Assembly (NCBI RefSeq): GCF_000014045.1
Contig: NC_008209.1
Span: 1,139,001 to 1,203,000 of the forward strand
DNA length: 64,000 nt
Source: Roseobacter denitrificans OCh 114
GTDB taxonomy: Bacteria > Pseudomonadota > Alphaproteobacteria > Rhodobacterales > Rhodobacteraceae
Direction: 5' to 3'
Positions 57,296-64,000 of this stretch are shown piece after piece; position 1 is the stretch's first letter, and each line of letters begins with the position of its first letter. The translations under genes and the position numbers were made by a program. The notes beneath the pieces are model-generated. The model did no database searches, was not told the origin of the DNA, and saw nothing but the letters and a program-made list of their open reading frames with translations.

Positions 57296-57502
57296 TTACG
57301 CAATTGCAAGATCGCTGGCGCTTTCGCGGCCATCGCGGCTTGTTTCGATTTCAAACGTGACTTTCTGGTTGTCGGCCAGCCCGGTCAGACCTGCCCGCTC
57401 AACCGCGGAAATATGGACAAAAATGTCCTTGCCGCCAGAGTCTGGCGCGATGAAGCCGTAGCCTTTTGTGGTGTTGAACCATTTCACGGTGCCTGAAGCC
57501 AT
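57296..57502 (-). CDS. Cold-shock-domain protein (CspA family)
   Basis: A 68-residue single CSD protein that binds single-stranded RNA/DNA. RNP1 KGYGFIAPD and RNP2 KDIFVHIS are intact. It is 80% or so identical by eye to a second copy 1.6 kb away. AGGAGACACGGAT precedes the ATG; nearly the same leader precedes the other copy, so both may be regulated alike. Confidence 0.95.
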   Translation of the reverse strand: MASGTVKWFNTTKGYGFIAPDSGGKDIFVHISAVERAGLTGLADNQKVTFEIETSRDGRESASDLAIA

Positions 57503-57881
57503 ATCCGTGTCTCCTAAAGAAAACCTGCCCGCAGGATGCGGCAGCGCGGTTCGGCTTAAATCAATTGATAAACAGTGTCGTTTCAGGCGGGCCGAAAGCA
57601 GCAGTGGTCGTTTAATTCTCGCGTCACGGGTAAAATCTTGGCCTTTTCTCGCACGATTTCAAGTTATTTCTTTTGTCGTCGCCGGATGTTTTTGTTTATG
57701 GGCAAGTAACCGCCGGAGCGGCATTTTATTGGTTCATGTCTGTTAATGCGCCGATGGGTCCGGATGCGTTTTCACGCTCCGGGCCGAGAATCGGGGCAGC
57801 GGCGTATGGGCACTGAAACAGGGCGCTACTGTGGGTCCGGTCCGAATACGACGGACGGCATTTGGGCCGGGTGCAGGACGT
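57503..57881. other. Intergenic stretch between csp and an unknown gene
   Basis: About 380 bases. It holds the 5' leader of the csp gene (with its ribosome binding site near 57507-57515 on the minus strand). No convincing gene or strong hairpin was seen. Confidence 0.5.
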
Positions 57882-58346
57882 TCATTCTGCTTCCTCCTCC
57901 ATCAGGATCGGGGCGGTCGGCAGGGGGTTAGGCATTTTGTATTCCGGTTTGGCTTGCTCGGCCAACTCTTCTTTGGCTGCGCGGGCCTGTTCTTCGGCGC
58001 GCGTTGCGTCCAAGGCGGCTGCCTGCGCCATCTGTTCGGCCTTTTGTGCCAGAAAGGCCGTGGCCGGATCGCTTTCTGATTGTGCCTCTACCACGGATTT
58101 TGGCGATGGATACTGTACCTGCACCTCACCGCGCGCGCGCTCCAAAAGGCTGGTGAGATGCGCGCCACCGGTGCCTGTGCCGTTCCCGGCACCTTGCCCC
58201 GACTGATCGGATGCAAGACCCGCGTCCGCACTGTTTGATGTTGTGGACACTGGCAGTGTTGCCTGCCCTGAAAATGTGTTGCCATCCATGTTTACGCCGG
58301 CTGCTGGCTGCGGCGCATAGGGATTGATAAGTGAAACTGCTGTCAT
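57882..58346 (-). CDS. Hypothetical protein, probably disordered
   Basis: A 154-residue protein starting MTAVSLINPYAPQPAAG. It is rich in Ala, Ser, Gly and Gln, with an acidic coiled-coil-like stretch near residues 95-135 (AEQMAQAAALDATRAEEQAR) and a Pro-rich, acidic end (ILMEEEAE). No membrane segment or known domain. The start at 58346 begins the ordered part; upstream in-frame Met codons are at 58367 and 58460. Codon use is like the neighbours, so it is probably real. Confidence 0.55.
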   Translation of the reverse strand: MTAVSLINPYAPQPAAGVNMDGNTFSGQATLPVSTTSNSADAGLASDQSGQGAGNGTGTGGAHLTSLLERARGEVQVQYPSPKSVVEAQSESDPATAFLAQKAEQMAQAAALDATRAEEQARAAKEELAEQAKPEYKMPNPLPTAPILMEEEAE

Positions 58347-58573
58347 TGTAGGCTCCGATACAAAGTCCATTTCGGCGCCCGCCACCCGGTGAACATTAAG
58401 GCTATGTAAATATGAACAAGCGGTTAATTCGGTTTTGTGGTGCGCTTGCGTGGTTAACAAAGTGCTAACATCGGATTGTCCAAAGGGCCCAAATGACGCT
58501 TTGACGAAGCAGGAAACTGATGTCTGCGTTCAAAATTACCTGAGGTTGAGGGGCGTGCATGTATCGAAAGGTT

Positions 58574-58605
58574 TTATTTAACCATATGGTATTAAATAAT
58601 TTTTT
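58574..58605 (+). repeat. AT-rich quasi-palindrome followed by a T-run
   Basis: TTATTTAACCAT (58574-58585) pairs with ATGGTATTAAATAA (58586-58599) with a 2-base bulge; T6 follows (58600-58605). It sits in a local AT-rich patch (58560-58700) between two divergent genes. Either an operator or an AT-rich terminator is possible. Confidence 0.35.
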
Positions 58606-58755
58606 ATGTTATGGCTTTAAAGAGTGCTGCTGAAATGGAATACATCGCGCGGTGCTTTGTGCGCATATATTAAAATATCGGTTTGCGGTCTGGACTTTAA
58701 CTCTTCTGACCCCATCTTACTTGCTAAACTTTAAGTCGGGAGCGTCTACGGTAAC

Positions 58756-59019
58756 ATGACCAACATGGAAAACCTTGAGAATCACTTGAACGAGCATGAG
58801 CGCCAGCGACTGGTGAATGAGGCAGCGCTGAAGCAGCTGCAGCAGGATGAAACCCGCAGAGTTGCGCGCGGCTATGCTGTCATGGCCGCTGTGGTCGGTT
58901 ACGGTGAAGGCGCGATGGGCGGTGGCACCTTCGGCAAAGTGAGCCATTTCGCCAAATTGTTCTGCATCGGATTTGCACTGCTCGCGCCGAGCCTGTTGGT
59001 CTGGCGGGTTCTGCTGTAA
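58756..59019 (+). CDS. Small membrane protein of unknown function
   Basis: An 87-residue protein. The charged, helical N-terminal half (about residues 4-35, ENLENHLNEHERQRLVNEAA) has a coiled-coil character. One hydrophobic segment (FAKLFCIGFALLAPSLLVW, about 65-83) would anchor it at the inner membrane. GGGAG lies 13 bases before the ATG at 58756; the next Met (58765) is also possible. A strong terminator follows 31 bases after the stop, which supports it being a real, separately transcribed gene. Confidence 0.6.
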   Translation: MTNMENLENHLNEHERQRLVNEAALKQLQQDETRRVARGYAVMAAVVGYGEGAMGGGTFGKVSHFAKLFCIGFALLAPSLLVWRVLL

Positions 59020-59050
59020 CTCGGCTTACCCAGCACGTACAAAATGCAAA

Positions 59051-59076
59051 GTCGGCATGTGATTGCCGACTTTTTT
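59051..59076 (+). terminator. Intrinsic terminator, possibly bidirectional
   Basis: GTCGGCA (59051-59057) and TGCCGAC (59064-59070) flank a 6-base loop and are followed by TTTTTT. It ends the small membrane gene. On the minus strand the hairpin is followed by TTTGCATTTTG, so it may also serve the second csp gene. Confidence 0.88.
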
Positions 59077-59092
59077 GTCAAAGTTGTGGCGG

Positions 59093-59299
59093 TCAGGCCA
59101 GAGCAAGGTTCGTTGCGGACTGACGCCCGTCGCGACCGTCTTCAATGTCAAAAGTTACCTTTTGATTATCAGCCAGGCCGGTCAGTCCTGCACGTTCGAC
59201 CGCAGAAATATGGACGAAAACGTCCTTTGATCCGCCATCGGGTGCGATAAAGCCGAAGCCTTTTGTTGTATTAAACCATTTCACGGTGCCTGTGGCCAT
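59093..59299 (-). CDS. Cold-shock-domain protein (CspA family), second copy
   Basis: A 68-residue CSD protein with RNP1 KGFGFIAPD and RNP2 KDVFVHIS. It differs from the other copy mainly at Tyr/Phe in RNP1 and near the C-terminus. AGAGGAGACACGGGAT precedes the ATG, matching the leader of the other copy. A -10-like TATACT is at 59358-59353 without a clear -35. Confidence 0.95.
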   Translation of the reverse strand: MATGTVKWFNTTKGFGFIAPDGGSKDVFVHISAVERAGLTGLADNQKVTFDIEDGRDGRQSATNLALA

Positions 59300-59668
59300 A
59301 TCCCGTGTCTCCTCTAAAGAATGCTATCCGCGTTTGTGCGATAACCTGGCGCAGTATATCTGTATCGAAGTCTGAGCGCCGTTTCATGGAGAGCAGGTCG
59401 AAGAAGACGTTTTGTGCGCGCTAACGATAGCAGAATTTCATCAAAATTGCAACCGAGCGCCGTACGCATGAAACCCAGCGTTGCGCGCCTGCTTGCCTGT
59501 CGCCCGGCGCAGGGGGCAGTGTGATGTTGTTCACAGACGTCTTTGACCCCCCGTGCTTAATTGATGAGGAACCATGTTTCCACTGGGCTGCGTCAGGGTG
59601 GCGTAGTGGTCAATGTGTTCATTCGGCGGGCACGCGGCTTTCTTCCTCCGCGATGTCTTTTCAACTCA
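59300..59668. other. Intergenic region, possible small RNA on the plus strand
   Basis: No convincing long protein. On the minus strand it holds the csp leader. On the plus strand it runs into a strong terminator at 59669-59699 that no annotated gene explains. The 3' part contains TTCTTCCTCCGCG, an anti-Shine-Dalgarno-like CCUCC stretch, and a 10-codon frame from 59574 with GAGGA upstream. No clear promoter was identified. Confidence 0.3.
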
Positions 59669-59699
59669 ACGGGTCGATCTTGTATCGGCCCGTTTTTTC
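59669..59699 (+). terminator. Strong intrinsic terminator without an assigned gene
   Basis: AACGGGTCGAT (59669-59679) pairs with ATCGGCCCGTT (59684-59694), one G-T pair, loop CTTGT, continuing into a run of six T (59693-59698). The T-tract is on the plus strand, so it does not serve the convergent lipocalin gene. Confidence 0.85.
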
Positions 59700-59761
59700 T
59701 GCGTCAGCGCGACCGCCAAGCCCCTTGTTTTCATAATGATCTGGAACATGACGCGGGGCTC

Positions 59762-60289
59762 TTACGGCGCATGAACCGTGTCGATAAGTGCGGCGGGGTC
59801 ATAGCCATTCTGGCTCAGGATCTCATCTGCTTTGGCGCGTGTCCCGGGCGTTATGTCCGGGCTGCGGGCGAGAATCCAGCCGGCGCGGCCGTTGGGCACA
59901 CCGACGACCGCCGTCTGGTAGTCCTGATCGACCCACAACACCCAATAGGGCGCGCGCAGGAACGGGATGCGGTTGAACTGCACGGAAAGCTGGCCCGGCG
60001 CCTCGATGCGTGCATTGCCCTTGATCTGATCGAGCGGTCCGGACGGATCGCCCTGGCGACATTGGTTCACCACGGAAATCCTATTGGCATCAAGGGTTTG
60101 ATAGGTGGCTGTGGTCGCGGTGCAGCCTTCCTGAAAGGACACGGGATAGCGCGCGATTTCATACCATTTGCCAAGATACTGCGCCGTGTCAAAATCGGCC
60201 TGCGCGACGATTGGCACGCTGGTGTCGCGATATTGTGTGCCGCAGGCGGTCAACAGAAGAAGGGCGCATAGGGCAAGTCTGTAGGGCAT
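59762..60289 (-). CDS. Lipocalin family lipoprotein (Blc-like)
   Basis: A 175-residue lipoprotein. The lipobox LLLLTAC puts the lipidated Cys at residue 16. The lipocalin signature GKWYEIARYP opens the barrel, and YWVLWVDQDYQTAVVGVPN matches the bacterial Blc branch. E. coli Blc is an outer-membrane protein that binds lysophospholipids under stress. Length and motifs are typical. Confidence 0.93.
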   Translation of the reverse strand: MPYRLALCALLLLTACGTQYRDTSVPIVAQADFDTAQYLGKWYEIARYPVSFQEGCTATTATYQTLDANRISVVNQCRQGDPSGPLDQIKGNARIEAPGQLSVQFNRIPFLRAPYWVLWVDQDYQTAVVGVPNGRAGWILARSPDITPGTRAKADEILSQNGYDPAALIDTVHAP

Positions 60290-60465
60290 GAAATCTCCGT
60301 CCGGTTGAGTGCGGAAACCCTAGCGCAGAGGCGCCTTTTGCGACAGGCAAAAGTGCCATCGGCACAGGGTCGGCACGGCGTCGGTATCACGTCGGTGCGG
60401 GGCGCGCGCACCGCTCAGGCTTTGCTAATGCTGTTTTGGCAGGCTTGCGGGCAAAGGAGACCGCC

Positions 60466-60855
60466 ATGCCCCGCCTGACCAAGACCGAACACATCGCCCG
60501 CCGCCGTTTGATGTATCACCTGTGGCGCGCGGATGAAGACACGCTGCCGCTGCGTGCGCTGCGCGAAGAGGTGCCGGACGCATGGCACATGATCGAAGCG
60601 GACATCGACTGCCACGAGCCGAAGGTGAAGACGACGCTGTACCTTGATCAATCCGTGGCCAAGATGTTCCGCGCCATGGGGCAGGGCTATCAGGCGCGGA
60701 TCAACCGCATTCTGAACACGTGGCTGGCGATGAAGATGGCGGGGCTGATGGAGGAGGAGACGGCGCTGGGCAACCGGCGCGCCCGGCTCATCGCGGCGGA
60801 GCAGGAAAGCGGCGTCAGGCCCGGATGGGGCCCCGGTGTGCGGGAGGATTTCTGA
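60466..60855 (+). CDS. BrnA-like antitoxin family protein without a toxin gene
   Basis: A 129-residue protein. The part KVKTTLYLDQSVAKMFRAMG followed by GYQARINRILNTWL resembles the BrnA ribbon-helix-helix DNA-binding domain. Ahead of it is a helical region (HIARRRLMYHLWRADED). AAAGGAGA precedes the ATG. BrnT toxin genes normally sit directly upstream; none is present here. It could be a solitary regulator. Domain assignment by eye. Confidence 0.65.
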   Translation: MPRLTKTEHIARRRLMYHLWRADEDTLPLRALREEVPDAWHMIEADIDCHEPKVKTTLYLDQSVAKMFRAMGQGYQARINRILNTWLAMKMAGLMEEETALGNRRARLIAAEQESGVRPGWGPGVREDF

Positions 60856-60952
60856 GCGTATCCGGATGCGCGCCTGTTTGGTGGGCGGCGGGGCTGGTCA
60901 AATCCGGTGCAACCTGAAAGAACGCCTCTGGATGCGTTTGCGAGGCGTGGGG

Positions 60953-61423
60953 ATGACTATACTGACGGAGGGTATCGTGATGGGGCTGGTGGCAACCGCT
61001 GCCATGGACCTTTGGGGGCTGTTGCTGAACCGGCTGGTGGGTCTGCCGATGTCCAACTGGGGCCGCGCGGGGCGCTGGGTTGTGCAGGTCGCGCAGGGCC
61101 GCGTGTTCCACGATGACATTGGCGCTGTGCCCCCCGTGCCGCGCGAGGCGCAGATCGGCTGGGCGTTTCACTATGCGGTGGGGGTGATCTATGGCGTGGC
61201 GCTGGCGCTGCTGATGGGGCCGGGCTGGCTGGCGGCGCCGACGCTTGGGCCTGCGTGGGTGTTTTCGATTGTGATGATCGGCTTTGGCTGGTTCCTGATG
61301 CAACCGGCCATGGGTGCCGGGCTGGCAGCATCGCGCACACCCACCCCATGGCGCGCCCGCGCGCTGGGACTGGCGGCGCATACGGTTTTTGGTCTGGGCC
61401 TGTGGGTCGGGGCGATGGTGTGA
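60953..61423 (+). CDS. DUF2938 family membrane protein
   Basis: A 156-residue protein with about four hydrophobic helices. Characteristic pieces are GLVATAAMDLWGLLLNRLVG, NWGRAGRWVVQVAQGRVFHD, and FHYAVGVIYGVALALLMGPG. Function of the family is unknown. The start at 60953 (MTILTEG) fits the family N-terminus; ATG at 60932 would add seven residues. Confidence 0.8.
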   Translation: MTILTEGIVMGLVATAAMDLWGLLLNRLVGLPMSNWGRAGRWVVQVAQGRVFHDDIGAVPPVPREAQIGWAFHYAVGVIYGVALALLMGPGWLAAPTLGPAWVFSIVMIGFGWFLMQPAMGAGLAASRTPTPWRARALGLAAHTVFGLGLWVGAMV

Positions 61424-61725
61424 GATTTGGGATGCGGTGGTGTTGTCGCAGCTAAGCTTTCACGACGTGCGCGCGTCTGCGGTTTCGATTTAGTATAGTT
61501 TTCGACGATATCGGGGATTTACAGAGTAAAATAGTAAATCCTGATACGATTTGCGACTGCATAACCATTACGTATCGAATTTTTTAATTGCAAATATGTG
61601 ATAACGCTGATTCAACGAAACTGGAGATGCCCGCCATCTTCGTCAATGGGTCTTACTTAGCGCTGTAACGCTTTTTAGGACGGATATGACCGGCAATGAG
61701 AGCAGACATGCTCCCAACGGCCAAA

Positions 61726-61764
61726 CCGAAACCGGATATAAGAGCTTACGCTTACCGGTTTCGG
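61726..61764. repeat. 10-bp perfect inverted repeat
   Basis: CCGAAACCGG (61726-61735) and CCGGTTTCGG (61755-61764) separated by 19 bases, extended by GGCC on both outer sides with a 3-base interruption. The longest perfect stem in the intergenic region before the HEPN pair. Confidence 0.6.
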
Positions 61765-61826
61765 CCATTTACAGGTCGTCATTTCGACACCTCTTTTAGG
61801 ATTTGTTAGGTTAAGCCTAACTCTCC

Positions 61827-61847
61827 GAAGTCGCCTCGCGCGACTTC
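61827..61847. repeat. 8-bp hairpin
   Basis: GAAGTCGC (61827-61834) and GCGACTTC (61840-61847) around CTCGC. A second small stem, GTTAGG/CCTAAC (61805-61821), lies six bases upstream. No T-tract follows on the plus strand (ATCCATTT). Confidence 0.55.
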
Positions 61848-62061
61848 ATCCATTTGAAGGGTGCGAGACTTGAGGTGATGACGGGCATCTATTCATAAAC
61901 GAACATGAGTTCGCTTTGCCGTCAATATTCTCTAAGAAAAAAGATGGGACATAACACTGTGTGTTAATATAAACTTAACTTTTAGAAGGCCTCAATCGGC
62001 GGCGGTATTTCTGGTATTCGATCCGATAAGGTGCCATATCTTGTTTTAGATGGGAGAAAAT

Positions 62062-62340
62062 ATGGAACTCGACGCTGAAATCCGCGAGAGATTGCTGGAG
62101 GCAATCTCGGAAAAATTTGCTCTTGAAAACGTAGAAAACATTGAAGTTACATCGTTTGATGTTGATTCAGACCGCCGTGAGGTTCGTATTGTGGTCTCTA
62201 TCACAACAACCACCGAGCCGAAGTCTATCGCCGAAGGATATTTCGGCCTGACAAGCAAAGTGCGCACTGCATTGGGTAGCGACTGGAAAGACTTTTTTCC
62301 TGTAATAACGCCCGAGATTGCATCTGGAGCAAATGCCTGA
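62062..62340 (+). CDS. Small acidic protein, unknown, coupled to a HEPN-like gene
   Basis: A 92-residue protein starting MELDAEIRERLLEAISEKFA: a helical N-terminus followed by alternating strands (IEVTSFDVDSDRREVRIVVS) and a helix (GLTSKVRTALGSDWKDFFP). It has no nucleotidyltransferase GS-x-DxD motif, so it is not a standard MNT partner of HEPN proteins. GGGAG lies 5 bases before the ATG at 62062. Codon use (AAA, GAA, ATT richer) differs from the GC-rich neighbours. Its end overlaps the next gene by 8 bases. Confidence 0.65.
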   Translation: MELDAEIRERLLEAISEKFALENVENIEVTSFDVDSDRREVRIVVSITTTTEPKSIAEGYFGLTSKVRTALGSDWKDFFPVITPEIASGANA

Positions 62341-62845
62341 CGGCCGTCTTGCTCAAAACTTTTTGAGCACGGCACGACGGTTAGCGCCAGTATCTGCTAG
62401 ACGTCCCAATCAGGCAAATCTAAGGCGGTGCATTAGTACGTGTTACTATGCTGTTTTTCACGCGCTTGCAAAAACGGCGGCGGACAGCCTAGTAGGAGCG
62501 ACAAAATCGCGACGACCTAACAAAGCTTGGGTTGAAGTATACCGAGGGCTAGGACACGGCGCCTGTAAAGACGCTTGTAAGAAAGCTGGCCAAGTCAGCT
62601 TTCCGCAAGAGGTTCACGATTTCGCGGACGCATTCATTCAACTTCAAGAGGCTCGCCATCGCGCAGACTACGATCCAATGTACCGGCCAAACAAGGCCGA
62701 AGCGTTGGTATACATTGCTTTGGCAGAAAAAAGCATTGCGACATTGAAGGCTGTGCCAACCACAGACAAGAAAGCCTTTGTAGCTTGGGTGCTTATCACA
62801 AGTCCTGGTGCGAAACACGCTAGGGAACTGGCAAAAATAAGTTAG
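62333..62845 (+). CDS. HEPN-like domain protein
   Basis: A 170-residue alpha-helical protein. ANLRRCISTCYYAVFHALAK resembles the first helix pair of HEPN proteins (RRAxSxxYYAxFH). The later LQEARHRADYDPMYRPN matches the HEPN Arg-His region. Many HEPN proteins are RNases or toxins in toxin-antitoxin and anti-phage systems. The start at 62333, with TGGAGC upstream, overlaps the preceding stop by 8 bases. Base composition is AT-richer than the window. Assignment by eye; which residues would be catalytic is uncertain. Confidence 0.65.
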   Translation: MPDGRLAQNFLSTARRLAPVSARRPNQANLRRCISTCYYAVFHALAKTAADSLVGATKSRRPNKAWVEVYRGLGHGACKDACKKAGQVSFPQEVHDFADAFIQLQEARHRADYDPMYRPNKAEALVYIALAEKSIATLKAVPTTDKKAFVAWVLITSPGAKHARELAKIS

Positions 62846-62857
62846 ACTAGCGCCTCA

Positions 62858-64000
62858 CTACCTCACAAACTTCTTATGCTTCAACCGCTTCGGCTCCAGG
62901 GCGTCTGCGCCCAAGCGGCGCTTCTTGTCCTCTTCGTAATCGGTAAAGCCGCCTTCGAACCATTCCACGTGGGCTTCGCCTTCAAATGCCAGAATATGCG
63001 TGCAGATCCTGTCGAGGAAGAACCGGTCGTGGGAGATGACCACGGCGCAGCCGGCGAAATCGACAAGCGCGTCTTCGAGTGCGCGCAGGGTTTCGACGTC
63101 GAGGTCGTTGGTCGGTTCATCCAGCAGCAGCACGTTGCCGCCTGATTTCAGCAGGCGCGCCATGTGCACGCGGTTGCGTTCCCCCCCCGAGAGCAGTCCG
63201 ACCTTTTTCTGCTGATCGCCGCCCTTGAAGTTGAACGATGAGCAATAGGCGCGGGAGTTCACCTCGGCATCGCCCAGCTGGATCAGTTCCGCGCCGCTGC
63301 TGATGGCTTCCCAGACGGTGTCGTTTTCGGCCAGATCATCGCGGCTTTGATCCACGTAGGACAGATCGACCGTGTCGCCGTATTCGATGGTGCCTGCGTC
63401 CGGTTCCAATTGTCCCGTGAGCATCTTGAACAGCGTGGATTTACCCGCGCCGTTGGGGCCGATCACGCCGACGATGCCGCCGGGGGGCAGGGAGAAATCC
63501 AGCCCTTCGACCAGCAGTTTGTCACCCATGGCTTTTTGCAGGCCCTGCACTTCGATCACCTTGGAGCCAAGGCGCTGGCCGTTGGGAATGACGATCTGTG
63601 CGCGGGAGAGTTTTTCGCGCTCTGACTGTTCGGCCATCTCGTTATAGGCGTTGATGCGGGCCTTGGATTTGGCCTGGCGGGCCTTGGCGCCCTGGCGCAT
63701 CCATTCGAGTTCGCGCTCAAGCGTTTTCTGGCGGGATTTGTCCTCGCGTGCTTCCTGGGCGAGGCGTTTGGCTTTCTGTTCGAGCCAGTCGGAGTAATTG
63801 CCCTCGTAAGGGATGCCCTTGCCGCGGTCGAGTTCCAGAATCCAGCCGGTGATGTCATCGAGGAAATAGCGGTCGTGGGTGACGATCAGGATGGTGCCCT
63901 TGTAGTCGATGAGGTGCTGTTGCAGCCATGCGATGGTTTCCGCATCGAGGTGGTTGGTCGGTTCGTCCAGCAGCAGCATATCGGGCGCTTCGAGCAGCAG
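62858..64000 (-). CDS. ettA: Energy-dependent translational throttle protein EttA, 5' end outside the window
   Basis: An ABC-F ATPase; 381 codons are visible and the frame stays open at the window edge. The first Walker B ([20 protein letters not shown]) is followed by the linker ([20 protein letters not shown]) and the second domain: Walker [17 protein letters not shown], signature [16 protein letters not shown], Walker [13 protein letters not shown]. EttA binds the ribosomal E site and gates elongation by ADP/ATP ratio. It converges on the HEPN-like gene with a 12-base gap. Confidence 0.95.
   Translation of the reverse strand: MLLEAPDMLLLDEPTNHLDAETIAWLQQHLIDYKGTILIVTHDRYFLDDITGWILELDRGKGIPYEGNYSDWLEQKAKRLAQEAREDKSRQKTLERELEWMRQGAKARQAKSKARINAYNEMAEQSEREKLSRAQIVIPNGQRLGSKVIEVQGLQKAMGDKLLVEGLDFSLPPGGIVGVIGPNGAGKSTLFKMLTGQLEPDAGTIEYGDTVDLSYVDQSRDDLAENDTVWEAISSGAELIQLGDAEVNSRAYCSSFNFKGGDQQKKVGLLSGGERNRVHMARLLKSGGNVLLLDEPTNDLDVETLRALEDALVDFAGCAVVISHDRFFLDRICTHILAFEGEAHVEWFEGGFTDYEEDKKRRLGADALEPKRLKHKKFVR

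Larger units (their letters stand above)
61424..62061. other. AT-richer intergenic region with many inverted repeats
   Basis: About 640 bases without a convincing gene; a 37-codon frame from 61697 is of uncertain value. Inverted repeats: GGATTTAC/GTAAATCC (61515-61541); GATACG/CGTATC (61543-61576), then GAATTTTTT; GAGCA/TGCTC (61700-61713); CCGAAACCGG/CCGGTTTCGG (61726-61764); GTTAGG/CCTAAC (61805-61821); GAAGTCGC/GCGACTTC (61827-61847); TAACAC/GTGTTA (61952-61966). GC is visibly lower than in flanking genes. Confidence 0.5.

Noticed and set aside
61697..61810. 37-codon frame inside the inverted-repeat region
   Set aside because: It runs through the 10-bp inverted repeat and lacks a ribosome binding site; not strong enough to list as a gene.

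Overview
The window reads as chromosomal DNA of an alphaproteobacterium, most probably a marine Rhodobacteraceae (Roseobacter group). The grounds are moderately high GC, an RpoH of the second (RpoHII-like) type, an iron-sulfur (6-4) photolyase of the CryB/PhrB type, a DUF1467 protein, the order murJ-glnD-PBP activator, a complete mreBCD-mrdA-rodA cluster, and a glycine-riboswitch-controlled gcvTHP operon. This assignment comes from reading proteins, not from a database search. Almost everything is core housekeeping. No insertion sequence, prophage, CRISPR array, rRNA or convincing tRNA was seen.

Layout. 1-1069: end of a ferric-reductase-like haem membrane gene and a small membrane partner. 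1.7-9.4 kb: aspS, an acetyltransferase, a response regulator, methylmalonyl-CoA epimerase, a DUF1467 protein, an EI24/CysZ-like membrane protein, a nitroreductase, a class II HDAC-like deacetylase and trpS. 9.5-19.7 kb: a catalytically dead rhomboid-like protein, murJ-glnD, a PBP-activator lipoprotein, rsmI-yraN, gshB and comM. 19.7-29.2 kb: a GST, the cobalamin pair cobC-cobU, rpoH with a ChaN-like gene, coaBC-dut-moeB-like, an M3 oligopeptidase and a hydroxypyruvate reductase. 29.2-34.9 kb: the rod-shape operon mreB-mreC-mreD-mrdA-rodA, with a good promoter before mreB. 35-40 kb: an orphan amino-acid-binding protein, leuA with its attenuator, and an SDR plus photolyase pair. 40-48.6 kb: a MORN-repeat protein, nadE, an esterase, a metallo-beta-lactamase-fold protein, gltX, a MATE transporter and a GGCT-like protein. 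48.6-53.3 kb: tandem glycine riboswitch and gcvT-gcvH-gcvP. 53.3-57.3 kb: an FtsX-family ABC exporter opposite a TesA-like esterase. 57.3-61.4 kb: two cold-shock proteins, small unknown proteins, a lipocalin, a BrnA-like antitoxin without a toxin, and a DUF2938 protein. 61.4-62.85 kb: an AT-richer stretch with many inverted repeats followed by an overlapping pair of genes, the second HEPN-like. 62.86-64.0 kb: ettA, cut by the window end.

Most notable items. (1) Upstream of leuA, a 26-codon leader peptide ends in four Leu, Ile, Arg, Leu. It lies 8 nt downstream of a TATAAA box, so its mRNA may be leaderless, and a GC-rich hairpin overlaps its stop codon. This looks like a leucine attenuator. 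(2) The MORN protein is an exact tandem duplication of a block of nine 23-residue repeats. (3) The rhomboid-like protein lacks both catalytic residues. (4) The AT-rich HEPN-containing pair with structured DNA upstream is the best candidate for an accessory, possibly undescribed module. (5) A strong intrinsic terminator at 59.7 kb has no gene to explain it and may end a small RNA.
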